Source of the DNA: Microbacterium natoriense
Lineage (GTDB): Bacteria; Actinomycetota; Actinomycetes; Actinomycetales; Microbacteriaceae
Reading direction: 5' to 3'
NCBI RefSeq assembly: GCF_030816295.1
Contig: NZ_JAUSXV010000001.1
Coordinates: 3,968,001-4,032,000 of the forward strand
Length of the DNA: 64,000 nucleotides
The position numbers and the translations under genes were made by a program. Positions within the stretch are counted from its first letter, which is position 1. Each line of letters begins with the position of its first letter. Shown here in pieces: positions 26,223 to 34,838 of the stretch. The notes below the pieces were generated by a model, which ran no database searches, was not told the origin of the DNA, and saw nothing but the letters and a program-made list of their open reading frames with translations.

Positions 26223-27352
26223 CGACTGCTCCTGTCGGGAAGGATGCTGGTGAACACGGCCGCGCGAAGAGCCGATGTCGCTTCGCCGATCGCGCCGACC
26301 AGAGGGGCCTCCGGGCCGAACTCGGAGACCAGGAAGCGCATCGGCAGCTGGGCGGCGAAGGAGTCGGCCACCTGCCGCACGGCGTCGACGAGCACCGGAT
26401 GCGCCGCCGTGCCGGCGAGGATGAACGCCTCGGGATCCACGATCAGCGCCACGCTCCCCGCGGCGAGCGTGATTCGGCGCCCCATCTCGGCCGCCATCGC
26501 GACCGCCGCCTCATCGCCGGCGGCTGCGGCGTCGAGGTGCTGGTCGACCGTGTCGGCTGGATCGCGGCCGTGCACGAGTGCGAGATCGCCGACCACGGCG
26601 TCGCTCAGCACGGGGGCGCCGACCGGCAGCGGCGTCTGAGGCAGATACATCACCTCGCCGGCGACCCCGGCGAATCCGCGGTGCAGGGCGCCGTCGATGA
26701 CGATACCTCCGCCCAGCCCGTCGTCGAACAGCAGCAGCACGAAACTCGCGAGCTGCGCGCCCGCACCGGAGGTCAGCTCGGCGAGAGCGGCGAGATTGAC
26801 GTCGTTCTCCACGCGGACCGGGCAGCCGAGGAGCACCGACAGAGCCGAGCGGAACACGCCTCCATCGGGTCCCTGATCATCGCGGATCCCGCCGTCGGCG
26901 GTCACGATGCCCGGCACCCCGACGACGGCGAGGCGAAGAGGCCCTTTCGCGAGCGAGCGGCACGACTCCACGAGCCCGACGATGTGCTCGACACGATCGC
27001 CGTGCGGAGGGAAGGGCGCATGCTGCTCGGCGCGGACCGTGCCCGTCGCGTCGACGAGGGTGACGTGGGCTGCGTGATGATCGATGTGCACGGCGGCGGC
27101 GAGCCCGAGACGCGGATGCAGGGCCACACGCCCCGCGGCAGGGCCTCGCGTGTCGCGGTCGAGGCCGGCGGCGGCGACGGCCTCGGCGTTCTCGAGCATG
27201 CGGAGCACCTGCGTGACGGCGGTACGCGAGAGACCGGTCGCGGCCATGAGCTCGGCGCGGGTCAGCGGACCCCGGCGGGCCAGCGTCTCGAGGATCGCGC
27301 GACCGTTGAGGATCCTCAGCAGCGACTGCGGACCCGCGATCGGACGTGCCAT
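26219..27352 (-). CDS. ROK-family transcriptional regulator
   Basis: A 377-residue protein with an N-terminal winged helix (ILETLARRGPLTRAELMAATGLSRTAVTQVLRMLENAEAV) and a C-terminal ROK (NagC/XylR-like) actin-fold domain, including LAVVGVPGIVTADGG and the DDGLGGGIVIDGALHRGFAGVAGEVMYLP block. The usual zinc-site CxCGxxGC motif of ROK proteins is not seen. I chose the ATG at 27352 because the longer open frame runs antisense through the Lrp gene. It is first in its operon and divergent from the Lrp-type gene. Confidence 0.85.
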   Translation of the reverse strand: MARPIAGPQSLLRILNGRAILETLARRGPLTRAELMAATGLSRTAVTQVLRMLENAEAVAAAGLDRDTRGPAAGRVALHPRLGLAAAVHIDHHAAHVTLVDATGTVRAEQHAPFPPHGDRVEHIVGLVESCRSLAKGPLRLAVVGVPGIVTADGGIRDDQGPDGGVFRSALSVLLGCPVRVENDVNLAALAELTSGAGAQLASFVLLLFDDGLGGGIVIDGALHRGFAGVAGEVMYLPQTPLPVGAPVLSDAVVGDLALVHGRDPADTVDQHLDAAAAGDEAAVAMAAEMGRRITLAAGSVALIVDPEAFILAGTAAHPVLVDAVRQVADSFAAQLPMRFLVSEFGPEAPLVGAIGEATSALRAAVFTSILPDRSSR

Positions 27353-27438
27353 GGTGATTCCCCCCGGAGTCGTCGTCCGACCAGCCTGACACATCGCGTC
27401 ATACTTGTCGACGGCGAGCGCTGCTTCCACCGAAACAG

Positions 27439-27475
27439 AATCAGTTGACCCACTGTGACGACTGAATCGGTTGCC
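27439..27475. promoter_or_regulatory. Direct repeat in the ROK/Lrp divergent promoter
   Basis: AATCAGTTGAC (27439-27449) and AATCGGTTGCC (27465-27475) are spaced 26 bp apart in the 153-bp divergent region. They could be half-sites for either regulator. A -35-like TTGCCA (27471) could serve the Lrp gene. Confidence 0.3.
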
Positions 27476-27505
27476 ACGCCCCTTCAAAAGTGTCAGTATC
27501 GACAT

Positions 27506-27973
27506 ATGAGCCCCACCCCGAAGCATCCCGCCCTCGACGACATCTCGAAGCGGATCGTCGAGCTTCTCCAGGAGGACGGGCGGCGCCCCTACGCCGAGAT
27601 CGGCCGTGAGGTAGGGCTCAGTGAGGCGGCGGCTCGCCAGCGCGTGCAGCGCATGACCGAAGCGGGCGTCATCCAGATCGTCGCCGTGACCGACCCGCTG
27701 CAGCTCGGCTTCCATCGCATGTCGATGATCGGCATCCGCGTCGATGCCGATCCGCGCGTCGTCGCGCAGGAACTCACGAAGATCACCGAGCTCGTCTACG
27801 TCGTCGTCACGCTCGGCACCTTCGACATCCTCGTCGAGGCCGTCTGCGAGAGCGACGAGGACCTCATCGATCTCATCGCGACACGCATCCGCACGATCCC
27901 CGGTGTCGTGCACACCGAGAGCCTGCTCTACGCGGGGCTCTACAAGGACCTCTACAACTGGGGCACGCGCTGA
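27506..27973 (+). CDS. Lrp/AsnC-family transcriptional regulator
   Basis: A 155-residue feast/famine regulator. The N-terminal HTH is LDDISKRIVELLQEDGRRPYAEIGREVGLSEAAARQRVQRM, followed by an alpha-beta RAM/AsnC ligand domain (GIRVDADPRVVAQELTKI, VYVVVTLGTFDILVEAV). The ATG at 27506 gives the standard family length; a GTG at 27455 would add 17 residues. It lies 29 bp upstream of the FAD oxidase gene in the same direction and probably controls it in response to an amino acid or amine. Confidence 0.88.
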   Translation: MSPTPKHPALDDISKRIVELLQEDGRRPYAEIGREVGLSEAAARQRVQRMTEAGVIQIVAVTDPLQLGFHRMSMIGIRVDADPRVVAQELTKITELVYVVVTLGTFDILVEAVCESDEDLIDLIATRIRTIPGVVHTESLLYAGLYKDLYNWGTR

Positions 27974-28002
27974 CGCGCGCCGCGGGTCAGGAGCACAGCA
28001 TC

Positions 28003-29406
28003 ATGGGAACCACCGTCTTCGAAAGACAGCAGCCCGCAGAGTCCGTGATAGACGCGTCTCTGCGCGACACCGCCTTCGGCGTCTTCTGGCTGGATGACGT
28101 CGAGCGGGTCGAGCATCCGACCCTCTCCGCCGACATCGCCACCGATCTCGCCATCGTCGGCGGCGGCTACGCGGGCCTGTGGACCGCCGTGCGCGCCAAG
28201 GAGCGCGACCCGCAGCGCCGCGTCGTCCTGCTCGAGGCCTCACGCATCGCGTGGGCCGCCTCCGGACGCAACGGCGGCTTCTGCGAGGCGAGCCTCACCC
28301 ACGGCCACGAGAACGGCGTGAACCGCTGGCCCGACGAGATCGACCGGCTCGAAGAGCTCGGGATCGAGAACCTCGACGCGATCGAGGCCACGGTGAAGAA
28401 GTACGACATGAAGGTCGACTTCGAGCGCACCGGTCAGCTCGCGGTGGCGGTCGAGCCGCATCAGGTCGAGTGGTACCGCGACGAGCCGGGCTTCCTCGAC
28501 GAGGCTGCCGTGCGGGCCGAGATCCACTCGCCCACGTTCCTCGGAGGCGACTGGGATCGAGAGGGCTGCGCGCTCGTGCACCCCGCGAAGCTCGGCATGG
28601 AGCTCGCACGCGTCGCGGTCGAGCTGGGCGTGGAGATCTACGAGCACTCGATCGTCCGGGCCATCGAGGGCGACGGGGCGGGGCCGATCAGGCTGGTCAC
28701 TCCCGGTGGAACGGTGACGACGGATGCTGTCGCCCTCGCGACGAACGTGTTCCCCTCGCTGCTCAAGCGCAATCGCCTGATGACGGTGCCGGTGTACGAC
28801 TACGTGCTGATGACCGAGCCGCTGACGGCAGCGCATCGGGAGTCGATCGGCTGGTCGAACAGGCAAGGCCTCTCTGACAGCGCGAACCAGTTCCACTACA
28901 TCCGCCTCACCGCCGACGACCGCATCCTGTTCGGCGGCTACGACGCGATCTACCACTTCGGCGGCAAGGTGCGCCCCGAGTACGAGGACCGCGTCGAAAG
29001 CCACCGAAAGCTCGCCTCGCACTTCTTCACGATGTTCCCGCAGCTCGAAGGCGTGCGCTTCACGCACCGCTGGGCGGGCGCGATCGACTCGTCGAGCCGC
29101 TTCTGCGCGTTCTTCGGCACGGCCCGCCGAGGGCGGGTCGCGTACGCCACAGGCTTCACGGGTCTCGGTGTGGGCGCTGCACGCTTCGCGGCCGACGTCA
29201 TGCTCGACAAGCTCTCGGGCGAGGTCACCGAGCGGACGGAGCTCGCGATGGTGCGAGAGAAGCCGATCCCGTTCCCGCCGGAGCCGGCCGCCGCGATCGG
29301 CATCAACCTGGTGCGGGCCGCCATGAACCAGGCCGATCACAACGAGGGCAAGCGCAATCTGTTCCTCAAGACGCTCGACGCGGTCGGCATGGGATTCGAC
29401 TCGTGA
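28003..29406 (+). CDS. FAD-dependent amine/amino-acid oxidase (DAO family, PuuB-like)
   Basis: A 467-residue flavoenzyme of the D-amino-acid-oxidase family. The dinucleotide motif DLAIVGGGYAGLWTA lies near residue 50, and the RIAWAASGRNGGFCEASLTHG block is typical of gamma-glutamylputrescine oxidoreductase-like proteins. A C-terminal FAD segment GRVAYATGFTGLGVGAARFAADV is also present. It probably oxidises a primary or secondary amine, releasing hydrogen peroxide. AGGAG at 27988 supports the ATG. The cupin gene overlaps its stop (GTGA), indicating co-translation. Confidence 0.82.
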   Translation: MGTTVFERQQPAESVIDASLRDTAFGVFWLDDVERVEHPTLSADIATDLAIVGGGYAGLWTAVRAKERDPQRRVVLLEASRIAWAASGRNGGFCEASLTHGHENGVNRWPDEIDRLEELGIENLDAIEATVKKYDMKVDFERTGQLAVAVEPHQVEWYRDEPGFLDEAAVRAEIHSPTFLGGDWDREGCALVHPAKLGMELARVAVELGVEIYEHSIVRAIEGDGAGPIRLVTPGGTVTTDAVALATNVFPSLLKRNRLMTVPVYDYVLMTEPLTAAHRESIGWSNRQGLSDSANQFHYIRLTADDRILFGGYDAIYHFGGKVRPEYEDRVESHRKLASHFFTMFPQLEGVRFTHRWAGAIDSSSRFCAFFGTARRGRVAYATGFTGLGVGAARFAADVMLDKLSGEVTERTELAMVREKPIPFPPEPAAAIGINLVRAAMNQADHNEGKRNLFLKTLDAVGMGFDS

Positions 29407-29750
29407 GCGCACTGGCGGCGGGGCAGGCAGCGGATGCCGGAGCCCTCGAACTCTCGCACGAGCCTCTGCCCACGGCATCCATCGCCTGCGGCGTCCCGAC
29501 CACCGCGACGTTGCCGCTCGCGACCATCGGTGCGACCGAGGTCGGGGTGTGGGAGATGACTCCGGGCACCGCCACTGACACCGAGGCCGACGAGGTCTTC
29601 GTCGTGCTCTCCGGGCGTGCGACGATCCGGTTCGTCTCGCCTGAGCTGCCTCCCCTGGAGGTGGGCCCGGGCTCGATCGTGCGCCTCGCCGAGGGCATGC
29701 AGACAGAGTGGACCGTCAGCGAGACGCTCCGCAAGGTGTACGTGGCCTGA
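29403..29750 (+). CDS. Small cupin-domain protein
   Basis: A 115-residue single-domain cupin. The fold is seen as VGVWEMTPGTATDTEADEVFVVLSGRATIRF, then LEVGPGSIVRLAEGMQTEWTVSETLRKVYV, which fits the cupin_3 group. The His-rich metal motif is mostly missing: there is no HxH in the first motif. It is coupled to the oxidase gene by a GTGA overlap and may bind or further process the oxidase product. The catalytic role is uncertain. Confidence 0.75.
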   Translation: MSALAAGQAADAGALELSHEPLPTASIACGVPTTATLPLATIGATEVGVWEMTPGTATDTEADEVFVVLSGRATIRFVSPELPPLEVGPGSIVRLAEGMQTEWTVSETLRKVYVA

Positions 29751-29807
29751 GCGGCTCCGCTCCGGCACGACCGGACCGCCGGGGAGAGCGCGGCCGTGCC
29801 AACCGCC

Positions 29808-31385
29808 TCATACCGGCACAGGCACCGAATCGATCAGCAGGCGCGTGTACTCGTGCTGAGGGTCGCTGAGCAGTCGCTCGGTGGGGCCGGCTTCGACGAT
29901 TCGCCCTCGGCGCATCACGATGGTCTCGGCGCACACTCGGCGGACGACGGCGAGATCGTGACTGATGAACAGCAGGGTGAGGCCCTGGTCACGGCGGATG
30001 CCGGCGACGAGATCGAGCACCTGCGCCTGCACCGAGACGTCGAGGGCGCTGGTGGCCTCGTCCATCACGAGCAGCTCGGGCTCGACGGCGAGCGCACGGG
30101 CGATCGCGACCCGCTGGCGCTGACCGCCGGAGAGCGTCCTCGGTCGCGCGGCCAGGTGCTCCTCCGACAGGCCCACCGCGAGCAGGAGCTCCCGCGCCCG
30201 CTCACGGGCGGCGGCGCCGGTGTGCGCGGTGTGCAGCTTCAGCACGTCCTCGATCGCCCGCCCGGCGGGGATGCGCGGGTCGAGCGAGAGGTACGGGTCC
30301 TGGAAGACCATCTGCACGCTCTTGGCACGATCGAGCCGTTCTGCCCGGCCGTGGGGAACGCCGGCCATCGAGCGTCCGCCGATGCGGATCGTTCCGGCAT
30401 CCGGTTCTTCCAGCCCGACGATCATGCGCGCGAGCGTCGACTTTCCCGACCCCGACTCCCCCACGATGGCGAGAGATCCGCCGCGGGGGATCGTCAGGGC
30501 GGCATCCGTCACCGCAGCGACAGGCGTCCTGCCGCGGCGTCGATAGGTCTTGCCGACGCCCGATACCTCGAGCTGTGCTTCGGCGACGGCATGCGCGGCG
30601 GGCGCGCTGACCCCTCCCGTGAGTCGCGGAGTGGCCGACACCAGCCTCCGCGTGTACTCGGCCGCGGGTGCCGTGAGCACGACGCGGGCGGGGCCCTCCT
30701 CTACGACACCTCCGTCCTTCATCACGACCAGGCGATCACACAAGGAGCCCGCGAGGTTGAGGTCGTGCGTGATGAACAGCATGCCCATGCCGTTCTGTTT
30801 GCACAATTCGCGCAGAACCTGCACGATCTCCGCCTGGGTGGTGACATCGAGCGCCGTGGTCGGCTCGTCGCACACGAGCAGCTTCGGCGACGCGCTCAGA
30901 GCACCGGCGATCATCACCCGCTGCAGCATGCCGCCGGACAACGCGTGCGGATGCTGCTCCAGCTGCTCACCCGGAGACGGCAGCCGCACGGAGGTGAGCA
31001 GTTCGACGGCACGGTCGCGCGATTTCACCGCGGACCATCCCTCGCACAGCCGCAGTGCTTCTGTGACGTGGTCGCCGATCGTGCGCATCGGATTGATGCC
31101 GGCGCGCGGGTCCTGGAACACCATGGCCGCTTCGTGACGGCGGATCTCCTGCCGCCCCGCCGCATCGGCGAGCGGCGAGCGGCCGTTCACCGTGACACTG
31201 CCCCCGACCACCGCCCGATCGGGAAGCAGACCGAGCACCGAGCGCGCAGTGAGCGACTTGCCCGACCCGGACTCGCCGACGAGACCGACGGTCTCTCCGG
31301 CTGCCACGTGCAATGTGATCCCGTGCAGCAGCCGAACGCCGTTCGGCAGGTCGAGGGTCAGCTCGTCGATCTCGAGAAGGTTCAT
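29808..31385 (-). CDS. Fused double ATPase of a peptide-type ABC importer (DppD-DppF-like)
   Basis: A 525-residue protein carrying two complete ABC ATPase domains. Domain 1 has Walker A GESGSGKS (37-44), signature LSGGMLQR and Walker B LLVCDEPTTALD. Domain 2 has a second GESGSGKS, LSGGQRQR and LLVMDEATSALD. This single-chain form replaces the usual DppD and DppF pair and energises the DppB/DppC-like permeases upstream. The ATG overlaps the permease stop by 4 bp. Confidence 0.93.
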   Translation of the reverse strand: MNLLEIDELTLDLPNGVRLLHGITLHVAAGETVGLVGESGSGKSLTARSVLGLLPDRAVVGGSVTVNGRSPLADAAGRQEIRRHEAAMVFQDPRAGINPMRTIGDHVTEALRLCEGWSAVKSRDRAVELLTSVRLPSPGEQLEQHPHALSGGMLQRVMIAGALSASPKLLVCDEPTTALDVTTQAEIVQVLRELCKQNGMGMLFITHDLNLAGSLCDRLVVMKDGGVVEEGPARVVLTAPAAEYTRRLVSATPRLTGGVSAPAAHAVAEAQLEVSGVGKTYRRRGRTPVAAVTDAALTIPRGGSLAIVGESGSGKSTLARMIVGLEEPDAGTIRIGGRSMAGVPHGRAERLDRAKSVQMVFQDPYLSLDPRIPAGRAIEDVLKLHTAHTGAAARERARELLLAVGLSEEHLAARPRTLSGGQRQRVAIARALAVEPELLVMDEATSALDVSVQAQVLDLVAGIRRDQGLTLLFISHDLAVVRRVCAETIVMRRGRIVEAGPTERLLSDPQHEYTRLLIDSVPVPV

Positions 31386-32248
31386 GCGGGGTTCTCCCCT
31401 CCGATGCGGTCTGACAGCTCTTCGCCGATGAGGTTCACCGCGACGACGGCGAGAACCACCACGACGGCCGGCGCGATGGCGGGAAGGAACTGCCCGGCGG
31501 CGACGCCCGACTGCGCCTCATTGATCATGGCGCCCCAGTCGGCGGTCGGAGCCTGCACGCCGAGGCCGAGGAACGACAGCCCGGCGAGCTCGGCGAGCAC
31601 GTACCCGAAGTTGAGGGTGGACTGCGCGCCGACGATCGGGGTGATGTTCGGCAGCACTCGGCGCAGAGCGATCCACGCGCCGCCGAAGCCCTGCACGCGG
31701 TAGGCGGAGACGTACGGCCTCATACGCTCGGCGGCCACGAGTGATCGAGTCAGCCGGGCTACGAACGGCGCATAGGCGATGCTCATGGCGATCACGGGCG
31801 CCAGCAGTCCCTTGCCGAACAGTGCGACCGCCATGATCGCGATGAGCAGTGAGGGGAAGGCGAACAGCACGTCGAAGACGCGGCTGAGGGCCGCGTCGAT
31901 CCAGCCGCCCCGCCATCCGGCCCACAACCCGAGGAGGATTCCGATCGCCGTGGAGAAGACGACCACGGCGAGCGGACCTATCAGCGCGGTGCGACCGCCC
32001 CAGATGATGCGGCTGAGGATGTCCCGGCCCAGCGAGTCGGTGCCGAGCCAGTGCGCGGCGGACGGCGGAGCGAGAAAGGACGCGAAGTCGACCGCATCCG
32101 GGTCGTAAGGAGCGACCAGCGGCGCGAGGATCGCGGCGAGCGTGATGGCGGCGAGCACCACGAGCGCCGCGGCGTACAGCAGAGGAGGGCGGGGGCGGCG
32201 CGGAGAACGCAGCACCCGCATGGCGAGGGTGGGTGTGGACGAGGTCAT
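31382..32248 (-). CDS. Peptide-type ABC transporter permease (DppC-like)
   Basis: A 288-residue permease with an N-terminal transmembrane helix, the conserved DppC block HWLGTDSLGRDILSRIIWGGRTAL, and five further hydrophobic segments. The EAA-like loop appears as YVSAYRVQGFGGAWIALRRVLPNITP. It is the second permease subunit of the peptide/opine-type importer. Overlaps of 4 bp link it to DppB-like and ATPase genes on either side. Confidence 0.92.
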   Translation of the reverse strand: MTSSTPTLAMRVLRSPRRPRPPLLYAAALVVLAAITLAAILAPLVAPYDPDAVDFASFLAPPSAAHWLGTDSLGRDILSRIIWGGRTALIGPLAVVVFSTAIGILLGLWAGWRGGWIDAALSRVFDVLFAFPSLLIAIMAVALFGKGLLAPVIAMSIAYAPFVARLTRSLVAAERMRPYVSAYRVQGFGGAWIALRRVLPNITPIVGAQSTLNFGYVLAELAGLSFLGLGVQAPTADWGAMINEAQSGVAAGQFLPAIAPAVVVVLAVVAVNLIGEELSDRIGGENPA

Positions 32249-33201
32249 CGGGCACCAGCTCCTGCAGCGGACCGAGGATCGATCCAGGGTTCGAGGATGT
32301 CGACGATCGCGTTCATCACGACGAAGGCGAAGACGACGAGAAGGACGATGGCCTGCACGACCGGGAAATCGAGGCGGTCGACGGACTGCACGAGCAGTGA
32401 GCCGATTCCGGAGAGCCCGAACGCCGCTTCGACGATCGAACTCGCGACGATGAGCCCGGCGACCAACACTCCGCTCACCGTGAGGATCGGCCCGAGCGCG
32501 TTGCGCAGCACGTGCCGCCGTATGACCAGGCGACGGCTCACTCCTCTGCTCGTCGACACTTCGACGTGCTCACGGCTCAGCTGATCGATCATCGCCGAGC
32601 GCGTCACCTTCGCGACGAGCACGATGAAGACCAGCGCCAGCGCGATCGACGGCAGCGTCAGGTGGCGCACCATGTCGAGGAAGCCATCCCCTGATCCGAA
32701 GGACGGGAACCAGCCCCACTGCACCGAGAACACCGCGATGAGCACGATCGCCCCGACGAACGAGGGGATCGCGCCGAGCATCGTGAGACCGATGAGGATC
32801 AGCCGGTCGACGCTCCTGCCGCGGTTCAGGGCGGCCAGCGCGCCGAGCACGACTCCCGCGACCGCGATGATGACTCCTGCCATCACCACGAGCATCAGCG
32901 TGAGCGGCAGCCGATCGCCGATCACCTGGGACACGTCCTGCCGGTACTGCAGCGACCTGCCGAAGTCGCCCTGCACGACGCCGAGCACCCATCGGACATA
33001 CTGCTCCCACGGCGGCAGATCCAATCCGTACTGGGCTGTCACGAGCGCGACGGCCTCGGGACTGGGCTTGCGCCCGCGGAGCAGGAAGCTCACCGGGTCA
33101 CCGGGGACCAGGAACCGCGAGAAGAAGACCAGCAGCGACGCCAGGAACAGCGTCAGCAGCAGACCGCCGAGCTTCCCGACGACGCGGCGTGCGGCGGCCA
33201 T
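32245..33201 (-). CDS. Peptide-type ABC transporter permease (DppB-like)
   Basis: A 318-residue permease with six predicted transmembrane helices. DppB hallmarks are the N-terminal VPGDPVSFLLRG and the YGLDLPPWEQYVRWVLGVVQGDFGRSLQY segment; the EAA-like loop is seen as SREHVEVSTSRGVSRRLVIRRHVLRNALGP. I chose the ATG at 33201, 2 bp after the binding-protein stop; an upstream ATG at 33231 would overlap that gene by 28 bp. Confidence 0.92.
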   Translation of the reverse strand: MAAARRVVGKLGGLLLTLFLASLLVFFSRFLVPGDPVSFLLRGRKPSPEAVALVTAQYGLDLPPWEQYVRWVLGVVQGDFGRSLQYRQDVSQVIGDRLPLTLMLVVMAGVIIAVAGVVLGALAALNRGRSVDRLILIGLTMLGAIPSFVGAIVLIAVFSVQWGWFPSFGSGDGFLDMVRHLTLPSIALALVFIVLVAKVTRSAMIDQLSREHVEVSTSRGVSRRLVIRRHVLRNALGPILTVSGVLVAGLIVASSIVEAAFGLSGIGSLLVQSVDRLDFPVVQAIVLLVVFAFVVMNAIVDILEPWIDPRSAAGAGAR

Positions 33202-33203
33202 GG

Positions 33204-34838
33204 TCAGCGGGCGCCGATCGTGGCGGCCCACGGATAGTAGAGGAACGCCACCGACGGCTGCACGCCCGTGATCCGCTCGCCCAGGTACAGCGAGACCGGC
33301 GCCTGGTACAGCGGCAGCCAGGGCAGCTCCTCATTGGCGATCTGCTGCGCCTTCGCGGTCAGTTCGCTGCGCGCCGCCGGATCGTCGACTGCGACCGCCT
33401 CGTTCACGAGCGCGTCGAACTCGGGGTTGGACCAGTCGCCGTAGTTGCTGAAGTCGCCGGTGCGCAGAACCGAGTACATCTCGAGCGGATCCGGGCTCGA
33501 CAGGTACCAGCTCGTATAGAACAGATCGACGCCCTCCCGGGCGCTGGGGTCGGAGAACAGCGCGGTGTAGGCGTTCGGGGTTACGGTCTCCACCGTGACC
33601 TTCAGCCCGATCGACTGCGCCGCAGCAACCGTCGCCTGCGAGATCACGGAGAAGTCGTTGCTGATCGGCGCGGTGACGTAGGTGAGCTCCGCGCCCTCGG
33701 CGCCCGCCTCGGCGATGAGTCTCTTCGCCTCTTCGACGTCCTTGGCGTAGTGGGTGACGTCGTCGAAGGCTGCCGCGCGCCCGGCGTCCGATGCATCCTG
33801 CCACACAGACTCCGTCGTGAGCACGTCGCTGGGCTCACCCACGCCGCGGTAGGCGGCCTGGAGGATGCCGTCACGATCCATCGCGAGCATGAGCGCCTTG
33901 CGCACCCGCACGTCTCCGAGCGGTCCCTCGAGGTCACTCACGACGAGGGAGCCGACCGCCGTGTTCAAGCCGAACAGGACGTCTCCCCTGCCCGATGCCT
34001 CGAGCGTGGATACCGACTCCATCGGAAGCATCCACGAGCCGTCGACGCTGCCGGACTTGAGCGCGTTGATCCGCGCCGTCGCATCGTTCATGAAGACGAA
34101 CTTCACCTCAGCCGAATGGGCTGCGAGAGACTTGTCCCAGTAGCCGTCATAGCGCGTCAGAGTGATCGACTCGCCGGACTCCCACCGGGAGAAGGCGAAG
34201 GGGCCCGTGCAGTTCACGCCACCGGTCGAGTTGCCGTAGTCTGCCCCCTTCTCGGCGAGCGTGGCAGCCGACTCGATCACACCGGCCGAGCCGCCCATGC
34301 CGAGATTGAACTGCGAATCAGCGCCTGTCATGGTGACGGTCACCTCGTCGTCTCCGGTCTGATCGATCGAGGCGACGTTCTGGTAGACCGAATACCAGAA
34401 CGATCCCACCGCCGGGTCGAGGTGCCGATTCATCGAGGCGACGACGTCGGCCGCTGTCAACGAGGTGCCGTCGTGGAACGTCACGCCCTGACGGATCGTG
34501 TAGACCCAGGTGTCGGGAGTCGGGTGGGCGAACGACTCTGCCAGCCCCGGGCTGAGCGAGAAGTCCGGATTCAGCCGGAGCAGCGATTCGCAGACGTTCG
34601 CGAGCACCGAGTTGTCGGCGTAGTCGAACGCGTAGGCGTAGTCGAGGGAGTAGGGCTCGGCGTAGCTCGCGAACGTGAACGAGTCGATGTCGCCGCTGGG
34701 AACGGCGGTCGTCGTCGTGAGCTTCCAGTCGAGAGGCTCGTCGGAGCCGCCACCGGCGGCGGGGCTGCAGCCGGCGAGGGCGGAGGCGACGAGGATGCCG
34801 ACGCAGGCGGCGGCTCCGCGGACGACCGTGCGGTTCAT
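33204..34838 (-). CDS. Peptide-type ABC transporter substrate-binding lipoprotein (SBP family 5)
   Basis: A 544-residue family 5 solute-binding protein. The N-terminal lipoprotein signal ends in the lipobox ALAGC. Family 5 features include LANVCESLLRLNPDFSLSPGLAESF, WVYTIRQGVTFHDGTSLTAADVV, VRKALMLAMDRDGILQ and a C-terminal LPLYQAPVSLYLGERITGVQP. It would bind a short peptide, opine or amide outside the cell. The ATG overlaps the upstream amidohydrolase stop by 4 bp, suggesting that the transported compound is a substrate of that hydrolase. Confidence 0.92.
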   Translation of the reverse strand: MNRTVVRGAAACVGILVASALAGCSPAAGGGSDEPLDWKLTTTTAVPSGDIDSFTFASYAEPYSLDYAYAFDYADNSVLANVCESLLRLNPDFSLSPGLAESFAHPTPDTWVYTIRQGVTFHDGTSLTAADVVASMNRHLDPAVGSFWYSVYQNVASIDQTGDDEVTVTMTGADSQFNLGMGGSAGVIESAATLAEKGADYGNSTGGVNCTGPFAFSRWESGESITLTRYDGYWDKSLAAHSAEVKFVFMNDATARINALKSGSVDGSWMLPMESVSTLEASGRGDVLFGLNTAVGSLVVSDLEGPLGDVRVRKALMLAMDRDGILQAAYRGVGEPSDVLTTESVWQDASDAGRAAAFDDVTHYAKDVEEAKRLIAEAGAEGAELTYVTAPISNDFSVISQATVAAAQSIGLKVTVETVTPNAYTALFSDPSAREGVDLFYTSWYLSSPDPLEMYSVLRTGDFSNYGDWSNPEFDALVNEAVAVDDPAARSELTAKAQQIANEELPWLPLYQAPVSLYLGERITGVQPSVAFLYYPWAATIGAR